A DNA stretch of 64,000 nucleotides from Brachypterus glaber (GCA_958510825.1 OY294044.1:71374095-71438094); one strand, 5' to 3'; positions 1 to 11,227 are shown, numbered from the stretch's first letter. Made by a program: numbers and translations. Notes: generated by a model not told the origin, from the sequence alone.

Positions 1-648
1 TGTTGCTCTATGAGTTATATTAGAAGAAACATGTAATTAATACCTGTTTTTCTAATAGGGTTCTTCGTATGGATATCTTCGTACGGATATTAGAAGATAC
101 CTGCCATGTGGTATATTTGAGGTTATCTCCTGTATGAATCACGTCATGCATATCGTTTTTCCCATCAACCAGGTGATACCATGTTGTTCATCGAGTTCCA
201 AAATAAGCAGCTACCNNNNNNNNNNNNNNNNNNNNNNNNNNNNNNNNNNNNNNNNNNNNNNNNNNNNNNNNNNNNNNNNNNNNNNNNNNNNNNNNNNNNN
301 NNNNNNNNNNNNNNNNNNNNNNNNNNNNNNNNNNNNNNNNNNNNNNNNNNNNNNNNNNNNNNNNNNNNNNNNNNNNNNNNNNNNNNNNNNNNNNNNNNNN
401 NNNNNNNNNNNNNNNCTTGGCGCCCATATCAACAATCTATCTGTAAGTATTTCTAACCGTTTATAACCCACAACCCTGCTCGCCGATGAAAAGCTGCCGT
501 TGCAAGTGTGACTTGAGTTTTCTTTTAATCTGAAAATTATCTAATTTCTTTTGTTCCTAACTTTATCTTTGTATCTTACCAGTATTAATTTTTTACTAAT
601 GCTCAATTTTCCTATAAATATCAGATTAGGGAAAACCTGCTAGTTACA
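1..648. other. Non-coding stretch with assembly gap
   Basis: AT-rich sequence without a supportable gene. Positions 216-415 are exactly 200 N, the usual form of a scaffold gap of unknown or nominal length. Reading frames that span the gap are artefacts of the Ns. Confidence 0.9.
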
Positions 649-1826
649 CTAGAGCGACGAGCTTTTGCATGTATACTAGTATTAATAAGGGCAATAAGTT
701 TATGTCAATTAATTTTTTTAATTTATCCAGAAGCGTCCCTAGACGGAAAAATGTATTAAGCTTTTTTACGACTTTTTATAGTCTTTACAATGCGCAAGCG
801 CTAGGAGACTGTAATATGGTAGTTTAGTTCCAGAATCACCAAAAAGCTTCCTAGATAAAAAATTCTTGTCTATAAATGTGATCCATATAAAAATAAGTAA
901 TTTTAAAAGTTCCGTCCGTCCGTCAGTACGTCCTTTTTTTATTCGTCTATCAGTTCGATATCGCGGTTTTTATTATTGAATCGACTCGAAATATTTAGGA
1001 AAAATAATTTGTCGTTGAAATAAATCTCAAAAACTAATTTTTTCAGTAAAACTTACTTTTATGGATCAATGCTACAAATTGTAAAAAAAAATAAAAAGCT
1101 TTAAAAAAGTTATATAGCTTTTTAAAATATAAAATAAAAATGTTTAATAAAGTCCAAACAAACAAGATTACTTTAAAAAGCTAAAATATGTCTACCAATT
1201 TTGAAAAAATATATTCTTAAACAAAAAGGCTCTACTTTTGAGAAATCATAAAAAAATGGAGGAAAACTTAATACTTCAAATTTTCAAAAAAAAAGTTATA
1301 AGAGCGCCACTTCTTAATAAAGTATAAAAACTTTTCGCAAAAAAATAAACCGACTTCTGTCTGTAAAAACCAAAAAATAAAAAATAAGCCGGTGCCAATT
1401 TCACCACTTCCTAAATTAAATACTAACAATTATTTATGTTTTTAAATTGTTAAAGTGGCACCGACTTATTTTTTATTTTTTGGTTTTTAGAGACAGAAGT
1501 CGGTTTATTTTTTTTGCGAAAAGTTTTAATTTTTTACTTTTTAGAGACACAGAACTTGTAGATCTGTAAGGTCATCTAGCTAAATTATAGTTTGTCCTTC
1601 CAACTCGGCAAGCTCCTGACGTCACAATGCACTATTAGTGCGTTGTGGCGTTATCATCTTAAAGATAAATTTCTAAAAAATAAATTTAGTAGTATTTTAT
1701 TTCAGCGACCAAGAGTCCAACCAACCTTATTTTAAACGAAATACTAAATAAAATCTTTCTAAAACTTTAAGCGTTAAGTAATAATCAAATCTCGCCTTAT
1801 GGTATAATCACAAATTTTATAATTTT
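649..1826 (+). repeat. 1.18-kb dispersed element, copy A, with long internal hairpin
   Basis: This copy is near-identical to 6369-7556; homology starts at CTAGAGCGACGAGC and stops abruptly at AATTTT at 1826. It lacks about 10 bases present in the second copy near 6951-6960. A strong inverted repeat lies inside: arm 1329-1397 pairs with 1456-1525 around a loop of about 58 bases. It has no coding capacity. It also carries GTCCGTCCGTC and a GCGCAAGCGCTAGGAGACTG-like start seen in the elements at 33.2 and 50.2 kb, so it belongs to a wider family of non-autonomous elements. The superfamily is not recognised; no clear target duplication was found. Confidence 0.85.
1329..1525. repeat. Long inverted repeat (hairpin) inside copy A
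   Basis: Arms of about 70 bp (1329-1397 and 1456-1525) are nearly perfectly complementary and include AAACCGACTTCTGTC and its complement GACAGAAGTCGGTTT. The same hairpin is preserved at 7059-7127 and 7186-7255. If transcribed it would fold into dsRNA. Confidence 0.9.
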
Positions 1827-2461
1827 ATATATATTTTATAAGCGAAATGACTAGGCCCAATTTACACAACCGTAAAACATTGACGTGGCATTAACGAGAA
1901 CAAAACAATAGTTTATTCCTCTAAATTATTGGAATAAAAGCGATTTTATAAGCAAATTTTTTTTCTATAGGAATACAAAGGTGTTTTTAGCAACAGCTTT
2001 ATCAATTCTCTTTTTTTACATCAAAACATCATAAAAACAGAAAAAGTAAACAAAAATTATAAATTTTGGTTATGTTGACATTCAAAACAAGCCACATGCT
2101 TCAGTGTAAATCGGACTTTGTGGAGTATTTAGCGGAAATTTTAAAATAACTGTACCTTAAAAAAATAAACTTTAGTTGCCAAAAACATAGTTAATGGACT
2201 ATTTTTTTTAGTCAGTGCAAATATTGATTCGTTATAAATTTATTGGTTAAAAAATAGTTTAATTAACATTTTTTCTTGTACTAATAAATAGTTGTTTTCA
2301 ATTATTTAATGTAACTAAAATTGGTTAATATAAAATTATTTTTTAATGAATATTGCTTAATTTTTAATTTCAATAAATCCGAGAAAAATATCTCGTGAAT
2401 AACCATTTTAATGATTAAAAGGGTTTTTTCTAGTTTGATCAATTATAAATTACATTACATT
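1827..2461. other. AT-rich spacer, no feature seen
   Basis: A/T-rich sequence with many homopolymer runs. No coding frame, tRNA-like region or bounded repeat was recognised. Confidence 0.7.
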
Positions 2462-2713
2462 TTATTTAACCTCGTACTATTCTACTTAATTAAGCATCCC
2501 GTAAATCCAGGACTTGTGTGGGCTAGTAGTAGAGGGAACCACCGGCTTTACTTGATTTTCGAACCAATTTATAGGGAGTGTCCGCTTCACTTACGCCTTC
2601 GCCAAATTTCAATAACTGAAAAAGGCAAATCGGCGCCGGTGAGAATCGAACTCACGCTATTTGTGTAGTAAACTCGCCAAGTACGACGCGGTAGTCCACT
2701 ACACCAATCCACC
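2462..2713 (-). mobile_element. tRNA-derived SINE, copy 1
   Basis: On the minus strand the head (about 2713-2635) reads like a tRNA gene: an A-box-like TGGTGTAGTGGACTACC and a good B box, GAGTTCGATTCTC, in a 5-bp T stem. It is followed by CGGCGCCG and a body, then a 3' tail beginning CTAGCCCACACAAGTCCTGG that ends near 2462. The same tail is found in the SINE at 14375-14574 behind a different tRNA-like head. CAATTATA occurs on both sides (about 2438-2445 and 2714-2721) and may be the target duplication. It is not a working tRNA gene, because the acceptor stem does not close. Confidence 0.8.
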
Positions 2714-3120
2714 CAATTATATTAATTGGTTGAATTACTGTTACAGTTAAAGACTTTTTGACAAAAATTTTACTTAATCTAAAAAATATAGGTACTTACG
2801 ATTGTTTGAAAATAATGGTAAAACATACCTGTAACAAAAAAAAAATCAGTTATACATAGGTATTTCAAAATTTAAAAATGGAGATATTATAAAAAACTTG
2901 GGTAGATACTATTTATTTAGTTGTAGACAAGAAATTAGAAAACTTAGGTACATTCATTCAGATAAAAAATACTGCTGCTAACAAAATAATACTATCCTCT
3001 ATAGCCCTAGGTTCGTTAAAATCACAAACAAACAAAAAAAAATTATTAAAAAAAATAAATTCAGTTTAAAAAAAAAATTAAAAAAAAGTTTATTTTTTGT
3101 AAAAATTGAAAAAAAAAATT
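2714..3120. other. AT-rich spacer, no feature seen
   Basis: Low-complexity A/T-rich sequence with runs of A and T. Nothing supportable beyond the SINE flank. Confidence 0.6.
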
Positions 3121-3340
3121 TTTTTTCCCCCATTTTACCCCAACCCGATTTTTACAAAAAACAATCCCAGCCTTGAAGTTTGGATAATCAATCTGTGGTC
3201 CAAATTTGAAGTCTTTAACCCGAAGCTTTCCTGAGTTATCGTGGTCACAAATTTTCCGGGCACAGACCGACAGACCGACAGACTTTTTTTTACGGAAATC
3301 ATAATTTTTGAATATAAAACGTCCGGAAATGTAAAAAAAA
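3120..3340. repeat. Dispersed repeat fragment with GTTATCGTG ... CAGACCGACAGACC tail
   Basis: The order of motifs (ACAATCCC, CCAAATTTGAAGTC, GAGTTATCGTGGTCAC, then short CAGACCGACAGACC repeats) is shared with 15520-15670 and, inverted, with 47400-47490. Such tails resemble the 3' ends of some non-LTR retrotransposons, but no coding part is attached and the family is uncertain. Confidence 0.5.
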
Positions 3341-3687
3341 GCAATACAAATTTTTCGATTTTTTTTTTACTAACGCAATACTTTTCTTGGGGAAAGTAAT
3401 AATATAATTATACCTAATAATCATAAATAATAATAATATAATAATAACAATTATATGGTGGTTTAAGGAACTAAAATATCACTTGAGCAAAGACAAAAAT
3501 TGCACATAGGTAGAGGAAGTGTAGCAAATGTGGGCTAGGTCTTGTAATATGGGCTAGGTGGGTTTCTCAGCTATCCGATGCAGTTCTCTGCATTCGACTA
3601 TCGCAAATCGTAAATGGCGAAGTTAAACTTTCACAGTAAAGATTCATTAATTAATTCATACATTCGTTGACGTTTGAGAATTTATTT

Positions 3688-3837
3688 TTATTTTCCGTCC
3701 TTTTCAGCAAGCCACAGAACTTTTTTAGGTAAGTTTATAAATTCCGTAACCTGATAGATATCAACGTTTTCAAAACCATTTCTGCAACAAATTAAAGCCA
3801 CATAATCGGGCTTTGATGTGTGCTTATTAGTTTTCTT
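3688..3837 (-). pseudogene. Unrecognised 49-codon frame inside the pogo-like element
   Basis: The frame on the minus strand runs without stops from AAG at 3837 to TAA at 3690-3688. It begins KKTNKHTSKPDYVALI and ends PKKVLWLAEKDGK. Its amino-acid composition looks like real coding sequence rather than AT-rich noise. Directly upstream is CTAATTAG, which could act as a splice acceptor, so this may be a last exon. It lies between the terminal repeats of the 3513-4427 element but opposite in strand to the helix-turn-helix exon. I do not recognise the family. It could be a transposase C-terminus moved by inversion, or captured host sequence. Confidence 0.4.
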
Positions 3838-3948
3838 CTAATTAGACATAACCTCTTTATACACCGAGTATTTTTGCAATATGGGCCATCCCTGTGTTTC
3901 TATTATGGGCTATATAGAACTATGTATTTAAGCCTAGAATTTTTCTAG

Positions 3949-4104
3949 GAGGCCAAGAAAAGATCAGCAACAGCCAAGAATAGAAGAAAATGGAAGGAGG
4001 GCGATATGGAACACGCTATAATAGCGATGAGGCAGTACGAGATGGGTACCTTCAAAGCTTTAAAAATGTTTATTATACCACGTTCTATATTAGGAGTTAT
4101 TTGA
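3949..4104 (+). pseudogene. psq/CENP-B-type helix-turn-helix fragment of a pogo-like transposase
   Basis: The frame from GAG 3949 to TGA 4102-4104 encodes 51 residues. It contains RRKWKEGDMEHAIIAM, then YEMGTF, and near the end IIPRSIL. This matches the pattern of the psq/CENP-B N-terminal DNA-binding domain found in pogo/Tigger transposases and jerky-like proteins (W-x-E-x-D-M-x-x-A-I, G-E/M-G, a V/I-P-R-S/T-x-L motif). TTTTTCTAG immediately upstream could be a 3' splice site, so no start codon is expected. A stop truncates the domain right after the PRSIL motif, and no catalytic DDE region is present. It would bind transposon ends if functional, but here it is a broken fragment. Confidence 0.65.
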
Positions 4105-4457
4105 TTTATTATTTCATTTTAGATATAACTTTTATACTTTTCTTATTGCGACCAATAAGATTGATTGCCACTTCAAATCTAATATTTATTACACAATTTT
4201 GGGGGCAGCCCATATATAGGGCCAATTTCAAATCGACAAAAAAGTGCACCTTCTCACTATTTACGAAATAATGAATTTATTATTTGTTTTAATCGATATG
4301 AATTTATAACAGGTTGTGACTAATTAATATAGCTATCGTTGGGTACGTTTGGTATTGGAACTAAACTTTTGTTTATTTTTTTACAAGAAAAAATAAAATG
4401 GGTAGCCCATATTTGCTTCCTTTCCTCTAAGAAAGTTTAAAAATTAATTTTTGCTTA

Positions 4458-4740
4458 CACGGTGTATTTGAAATAGGGTCCGAAATTTTAAGGGGTAATT
4501 TTACACCAAAAAATATTACAAAAAGTTCCTACTAACATATGTCTAAAAATGCGTCGTAAGGGCTAAAGAAGTCGGTTTTTATTTAATAACTCAGAAACCA
4601 TTTAAGATATAGCAACGAGGTTTTGCACGTGAGCTAATATTCATAAGGCACATCTTCGTATGTTATTTTTATGTATTTATTTTAACGGGGGGCTTATCAG
4701 TTATTTGTCCCAAACTTCTTCTGTGTAACTTTTTTTTTAA
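4458..4740 (+). repeat. Half copy of the TA-type palindromic MITE
   Basis: It starts TTA then CACGGTGTATTTG and follows the left arm of the complete element at 48696-49868: GAAATAGGGTC, AAAAATGCGTC, AATAACTCAG, CGAGGTTTTGCACGTGA and TTATCAGTTATTTGTCCC. Only one arm is present, so this is a truncated copy. Confidence 0.75.
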
Positions 4741-5157
4741 CATAAAAATACCTGTTTTTATTTAATTTTATATAATTATTTTTGTAACAATATGTAAAGG
4801 AATATCTATTTCAAATTTCATTAAAATATTGCAGTAAATAAAGTCACAGCAGACCTTAGCTTTCAGTGTTAAAAACCGTCAAAATATCGCCGAGGTTTGC
4901 TTACCTGATTTTGAAGAAAAACACAACAGTAAGGCAGGTGTCGAAGTACTGAGCGCATCTCGACACTTCTAGAACTCGAACTGCTAACATAAAACCTTTC
5001 TGCTATATTTCTACGTTTAAAGAAAAAAAATCATATTATCACCTTGCACATGGGAAAAGTTGTCCCCCCTGAGCAAAGTTTCAAGGTTTTACGGTATTTA
5101 AAACAAAAATAAATAAATTAATCAAAAAATAATAATTAGTAAATAGAAGTAATTGCA
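4741..5157. other. Spacer, no feature seen
   Basis: AT-rich sequence without coding frame or recognised repeat. Confidence 0.6.
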
Positions 5158-5160
5158 TTA

Positions 5161-5872
5161 GGGGCTGTCCATATATTACGTAACACAATTTTTCAAAAAA
5201 ATTGACCCCCCCCTCCCCCCTGTGTAACAAACTGTCACATTTACCAACACCCCCCCCCCCTGTGTAATGCGTAACAATATAAAAATTTTGTTTCGCAATA
5301 AATTTTACTCTATTCTCACTATTGATTTGTTTTTCTCGACAAAACAAACATGAACCTAAAATATAGTATAACATAACCTTAAAAAAAATTTACACGAAAA
5401 AATCACTCAAACTTTAAAAAAATATTCATAATCAATATCACACAGGGAAAAAAATACTAGGTACCTCTTTTTACACTGAGTGCCACATATAACACGTATA
5501 TTTTTTATGCACAGGTAAACAAAATAGTACACACATTAGTGTTCCGTGAGTACACATTCTGCGCGAAAATATATCATCGCCGATGATTCATCGGCAAGAT
5601 CACGCAAGAACAGGGCCGTAAGATTTTTTTTAATATCAATGTCAACATGCATAGTTTCGTCAATTTTTGTGTGAAAAAGGGAATTATGGGCCACTAAATA
5701 GTAATTTATGTTGAAATAATAATAATCTGCCAAGCTTAGGAAATAAACATTAAATTTATTAAATTCCGTTACGTAACGTTTACCTAGTCCCCCCACCTCC
5801 CCCCTGTCACAAACTGTAACAATTTCTGTGACACCCCCCCCTAGGCGCGTTACGTAATATATGGATAGCCCC
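5161..5872. mobile_element. Non-autonomous DNA transposon with 26-bp TIRs, TTA duplication
   Basis: The left end GGGGCTGTCCATATATTACG and the right end (reverse complement GGGGCTATCCATATATTACG) are inverted repeats continuing into TAAC. TTA flanks both sides (5158-5160, 5873-5875). The subterminal regions contain runs of C with TGTGTAACAAACTGTCAC on the left and mirrored CACAAACTGTAACA on the right. A TTA duplication fits PIF/Harbinger; a TA reading would fit Tc1/mariner. There is no transposase. A degenerate relative may lie at 47140-47240 (TATTACGTAACGC with C-rich stretch). Confidence 0.75.
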
Positions 5873-6368
5873 TTATAATCATGAAGTAATCGTTATCCAA
5901 CTCTGGCTCTCAAATGTGTTAATATATGGCGTAGAATATTTAATTATTGAGAACGCAAATTTGTTGTACATGTAATTAAAATACATCACATAATGAGTTT
6001 ATATTAGTTTTGAACCTTAATTAAGCCTCCTACATTTAATATTAGATTATACGGAGTTCCCTTAGTATAGCAGGTGTTTCTTATTATTATAGTTGTGCCT
6101 AATAGGCATTCTCTATTGGCTTAATCCGTGGGGTTAAACTTGTTATTTTTAGCATAAATACATAATTTTATGATATTATCCTATGATTTTTATACATACA
6201 GGGTAATTGGTTATTCGACCTATTCCTTTAAAGGGGTTATGCTATAGGTCATTTGCAACAAATTAAGTCCCATCAACTGATGGTCGGAAATGAGCCCTAA
6301 GGGATCTATGGCCCTTTAAAATTGTAATAAAATAATGTTTTTAAATAATAACTCTGGTACCCTTTAAG
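5873..6368. other. Spacer with MITE-end-like motifs
   Basis: No gene. TACAGGGTAATTGG near 6200 resembles one end of a TA-type MITE, but no partner end was found. The stretch before 6369 (AATAACTCTGGTACCC) resembles part of the 48.7-kb MITE arm. Confidence 0.5.
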
Positions 6369-7556
6369 CTAGAGCGACGAGCTTTTGCAAGTATACTAGT
6401 ATTAATAAGGGCAATAAGTTTATGTTGATTTATTTTTTTGAATTTATCCGGAAGCGTCCCTAGACAGAAAAATGTATTAGGCTTTTTTACGACTTTTTAT
6501 AGTCTTTACAATGCGCAAGCGCTAGGAGACTGTAATATGGTAGTTTAGTTCCAGAATCACCAAAAAGCTTCCTAGATAAAAAATTCTTGTCTATAAATGT
6601 GATCCATATAAAAATAAGTAATCTTAAAAGTTCCGTCCGTCCGTCAGTACGTCCTTTTTTTATTCGTCTATCAGTTCGATATCGCGGTTTTTATTATTGA
6701 ATCGACTCGAAATATTTAGGAAAAATAATTTGTCGTTGAAATAAATCTCAAAAACTAATTTTTTCAGTAAAACTTACTTTAATGGATCAATGCTACAAAT
6801 TGTAAAAACAAATAAAAAGCTTTAAAAAAGTTATATAGCTTTTTAAAATATAAAATAAAAATGTTTAATAAAGTCCAAACAAACAAGATTACTTTAAAAA
6901 GCTAAAATATGTCTACCAATTTTGAAAAAATATATTCTTAAACAAAAAGGCATAGAGGGCTCTACTTTTGAGAAATCATAAAAAATTGGAGGAAAACTTA
7001 ATACTTCAAATTTTCAAAAAAAAAGTTATAAGAGCGCCACTTCTTAATAAAGTATAAAAACTTTTCGCAAAAAAATAAACCGACTTCTGTCTGTAAAAAC
7101 CAAAAAATAAAAAATAAGCCGGTGCCAATTTCACCACTTCCTAAATTAAATACTAACAATTATTTATGTTGTTAAATTGTTAAAGTGGCACCGACTTATT
7201 TTTTATTTTTTGGTTTTTAGAGACAGAAGTCGGTTTATTTTTTTTGCGAAAAGTTTTAATTTTTTACTTTTTAGAGACACAGAACTTGTAGATCTGTAAG
7301 GTCATCTAGCTAAATTATAGTTTGTCCTTCCAACTCGGCAAGCTCCTGACGTCACAATGCACTATTAGTGCGTTGTGGCGTTATCATCTTAAAGATAAAT
7401 TTCTAAAAAATAAATTTAGTAGTATTTTATTTCAGCGACCAAGAGTCCAACCAACCTTATTTTAAACGAAATACTAAATAAAATCTTTCTAAAACTTTAA
7501 GCGTTAAGTAATAATCAAATCACGCCTTATGGTATAATCACAAATTTTATAATTTT
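6369..7556 (+). repeat. 1.18-kb dispersed element, copy B
   Basis: Same orientation as 649-1826 and nearly identical, with only scattered substitutions and a 10-base insertion around 6951-6960. The hairpin arms are at 7059-7127 and 7186-7255. Homology ends sharply at 7556, after which the flanks differ completely, showing a bounded element rather than a segmental duplication. Confidence 0.85.
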
Positions 7557-8353
7557 CTCTTGGTATTTTAATATTGCAGGTCCACAGAATCAAGTTTAGC
7601 GGCATTTAAAAGATTTTTATCCTGCCGTAATATTTGAGTGACCCCTTATTCAAGTTATCCGACTTATCCGAGTTGTCCGATTATTTTCTAAAAATTTGGT
7701 TGGTATTAGAACCAAATTAAGCCGGTTTTAAGTGAAATTTCGTTAAAACGATTAGATTTATCTTGATTATCCGGCTTACCCGGCATTATCCGAGAGTAAA
7801 ATTAAAACGGGACCACCTCGGGAATGTCCTCTTTAAGTAGCAAAAGCTTTCATCAAATTCCGTTCATCCGTTCCAAAGTTATGCGGGAACAAAAATAAAA
7901 AAAAAAAACAAAGTACCACGTCGAATTGATACCCTCCTCCTTTTTGGAAGTCGGTTAATAAATATAGTACGTGCGCAAGTCCAAAGCAATTTTGGAAAAT
8001 ATATTATCTACTGTGAAGAGTTTACTAGAAAGCATTACATATTATCAGGGCTAGTTTTTAATATAAAGTTAAAACTACTATTTTTAATTTTATATCCTCA
8101 TTACTTCATCATTAAAATCTTGTTTAGTTTAACATTGTAGTTAACATTGTAATTATTTCAAAAAAATCTCATAAAAATGTCTGGTTAGTTTTTAAAAAGT
8201 CGTCTAAATGCAATTACAATAAAAATAATGAATATATAAAAGAATCATTTTCAGCATTTGTTACAATGTAAGTTCATCCTTTTATCCTTATTAGAAGAAA
8301 CTCTAATTTTACAGAAGAAGAGTAAACTAGATTAGATTTTTAATTTTTAACTT
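7557..8353. other. Spacer, possible degenerate repeat
   Basis: No gene seen. At 7640-7800 short GATTATCCG/TTATCCGA-type phrases recur (CAAGTTATCCGACTTATCC, GATTATCCGGCTTACCC), suggesting pieces of a pogo-like MITE. CTACTGTGAAGAG and AAGCATTACATAT near 8020-8042 resemble the 3' end shared by the elements at 33.8 and 50.7 kb. Confidence 0.4.
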
Positions 8354-10316
8354 AATATCCAAAACGTAAACGTTTAAAAACTTTTATATTTTAACGTTGC
8401 AGCAATAAGAATCTGATATTAATATCCAAAACGTAAACGTTTAAAAACTTTTATATTTTAACGTTGCAGCAATAAGAATCTGATATTAATATCCAAAACG
8501 TAAACATTTAAAAACTTTTATATTTTAACGTTGCAGCAATAAGAATCTGATATTATAATATCCAAAACGTAAACGTTTAAAAACTTTTATATTTTAACGT
8601 TGCAGCAATAAGAATCTGATATTATAATATACAAAACATAAACGTTTAAAAACTTTTATATTTTAACTTTGCAGCAATAAGAATCTGATATTAATATCCA
8701 AAACATAAACATTTAAAAACTTTTATATTTTAACGTTGCAGCAATAAGAATCTGATATTATAATATCCAAAACGTAAACGTTTAAAAACTTTTATATTTT
8801 AACGTTGCAGCAATAAGAATCTGATATTAATATCCAAAACGTAAACGTTTAAAAATTTTATATTTTAACGTTGCAGCAATAAGAATCTGATATTATAATA
8901 TCCAAAACGTAAACGTTTAAAAACTTTTATATTTTAACGTTGCAGCAATAAGAATCTGATATTAATATTCAAAACGTAAACATTTAAAAACTTTTATATT
9001 TTAACGTTGCAGCAATAAGAATCTGATATTAATATTCAAAACGTAAACATTTAAAAACTTTTATATTTTAACGTTGCAGCAATAAGAATCTGATATAATA
9101 ATATCCAAAACGTAAACGTTTAAAAACTTTTATATTTTAACGTTGCAGCAATAAGAATCTGATATTAATATCCAAAACGTAAACATTTAAAAACTTTTAT
9201 ATTTTAACGTTGCAGCAATAAGAATCTGATATTATAATATCCAAAACGTAAACGTTTAAAAACTTTTATATTTTAACGTTGCAGTAATAAGAATCTGATA
9301 TTAATATCCAAAACGTAAACGTTTAAAAACTTTTATATTTTAACGTTGCAGCAATAAGAATCTGATATTATAATATCCAAAACGTAAACGTTTAAAAACT
9401 TTTATATTTTAACGTTGCAGCAATAAGAATCTGATATTATAATATCCAAAACGTAAACGTTTAAAAACTTTTATACTTAACGTTGCAGCAATAAGAATCT
9501 GATATTAATATCCAAAACGTAAACGTTTAAAAACTTTCATATTTTAACGTTGCAGCAATAAGAATCTGATATTAATATCCAAAACGTAAACGTTTAAAAT
9601 CTTTTATATTTTAACGTTGCAGCAATAAGAATCTGATATTAATATCCAAAACGTAAACATTTAAAAACTTTTATATTTTAACGTTGCAGCAATAAGAATC
9701 TGATATTATAATATCCAAAACGTAAACGTTTAAAAACTTTTATATTTTAAAGTTGCAGCAATAAGAATCTGATATTAATATCCAAAACGTAAACATTTAA
9801 AAACTTTTATATTTTAACGTTGCAGCAATAAGAATCTGATATTATAATATCCAAAACGTAAACGTTTAAAAACTTTTATATTTTAACGTTGCAGCAATAA
9901 GAATCTATTATTAATATCCAAAACGTAAACGTTTAAAAACTTTTATATTTTAACGTTGCAGCAATAAGAATCTGATATTAATATCCAAAACGTAAACATT
10001 TAAAAACTTTTATATTTTAACGTTGCAGCAATAAGAATCTGATATTATAATATCCAAAACGTAAACGTTTAAAAACATTTATATTTTAACGTTGCAGTAA
10101 TAAGAATCTGATATTAATATCCAAAACGTAAACGTTTAAAAACTTTTATATTTTAACGTTGCAGCAATAAGAATCTGATATAAATATCCAAAACGTAAAC
10201 GTTTAAAAACTGTTATATTTTAAGGTTGCAGCAATAAGAATCTGATATCATTATCCAAAACGTAAACGTTTAAAAACTTTTATATTTTAAAGCTGCAGCA
10301 ATAAGAATCTTATATT
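8354..10316 (+). repeat. Minisatellite array, 29 units of 67/69 bp
   Basis: The unit starts AATATCCAAAACGTAAACG and ends AGCAATAAGAATCTGATATT; I count 29 copies. Units are 67 bp when joined by GATATTAATATCC and 69 bp when joined by GATATTATAATATCC. A second variable site is ACGTTT versus ACATTT. The ACATTT variant almost always precedes a long joint, so units travel in small blocks. Shared private variants (GCAGTAATAAG at about 9282 and 10095) point to a higher-order duplication of about twelve units. Copies at both ends of the array are more degenerate, as expected from unequal exchange. Each unit contains an imperfect inverted pair around ACGTT/AACGT. Confidence 0.97.
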
Positions 10317-10609
10317 ATCGATATAATGCATGTATTATACTAAGAATCCATCTAATACCCAATACGCTGTTTTTAAGTTCCTCCGCTTCTTATTATATTT
10401 TGTCACGCTAGCCTGTACCCTCCGAAATAAATGCATTATGCTGTCAAAAACTTTGCTATCGAAATAAATTAAAATTGGAAATAAATATCTAAAATATAAC
10501 TGTTTTCATGATTTTTTTTTGGGTTAAAAATGAAAGCCTAGTAACTTAAATTATTATTTTATAATTTCTTAACCTCCATATTTTCACATTAAGAATCACA
10601 AGTTGTCAG
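10317..10609. other. Spacer, no feature seen
   Basis: Unique-looking AT-rich sequence after the minisatellite. No gene recognised. Confidence 0.6.
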
Positions 10610-10617
10610 GTTAGAGC

Positions 10618-11219
10618 CAGTGATGCCGCTAGAATTTAATTTTTTTTGGGGATAGAAACAGAAATGTTCAAACTAAAAACCAAACTTGGCAAGGAGCTCT
10701 CTATTTAGTAGCAATAACTTCTCGAACCTAAAAAAAAAACACTCCCATTTTTTTTCTATGCATATTTTGGCTATTCAAAAGTTCACAATTTGGCAACAGC
10801 GCATTTTCGCAGGGAAAGCGAGGTGAGAAATTTCTTCTTACAACTAAAGGAAATCGTATGTATGTTAATGTTTTCTAAAAGAGATTTCGGCCAAACTAAA
10901 GTGCACATTTTGGCAACGGCGCATTTCCGCAAGGAAAGCTAGGTGGCATATTGATTCACTTCCATCACTGAACTCATCTGTATGTTAAATTTTCTTGTAA
11001 CAGATTTCGGCTAAAGTTGTTAATAACTCAGGACTGCAATTTTCCTTTTTACTCAAAGTTGAGATTTTCCCAACTTTTTACATGATGGCGAAAGTTGATG
11101 ACTAAAACCAAGGTCATCAACTCCATAGATTTCTAAACTCCTCAGTAGATTTTCCAAATTGATTAGGTAATTTTCTCAACTCGAGAGTGGATTTTTCCAA
11201 AGTCTATGGCGTCACCCTG
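10618..11219. mobile_element. Possible hAT-type MITE
   Basis: The left end CAGTGATGCCGC and the right end, reverse-complemented, CAGGGTGACGCC are similar inverted termini beginning CAG, as in hAT elements. The eight bases outside are GTTAGAGC (10610-10617) and GTTTAAGC (11220-11227), 6 of 8 identical, consistent with an old 8-bp target duplication. Internally a segment of about 119 bp is duplicated: TTTGGCAACAGCGCATTTTC at about 10790 and TTTGGCAACGGCGCATTTCC at about 10909. No transposase. Confidence 0.5.
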
Positions 11220-11227
11220 GTTTAAGC

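Larger units (their letters stand above)
3513..4427 (+). mobile_element. pogo/mariner-like DNA transposon remnant with TA target duplication
   Basis: The ends are inverted repeats of about 25 bp: left GAGGAAGTGTAGCAAATGTG and right, reverse-complemented, GAGGAAAGGAAGCAAATATG, both followed by GGGCTA. TA lies directly outside each end (3511-3512, 4428-4429), as expected for Tc1/mariner/pogo insertion. Inside are two transposase-like fragments, one on each strand: a psq-type helix-turn-helix at 3949-4104 and an unrecognised frame at 3688-3837. At 915 bp it is too short to be autonomous, so it is probably an internally deleted or rearranged copy. Confidence 0.75.

Noticed and set aside
188..471. 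Reading frames across the start of the window
   Set aside because: They consist mostly of N bases from the assembly gap.
2640..2713. Minus-strand tRNA gene
   Set aside because: A and B boxes are present but the acceptor stem does not pair and a shared SINE tail follows.
8354..10316. CRISPR array
   Set aside because: Whole units repeat without unique spacers, and the context is eukaryotic.
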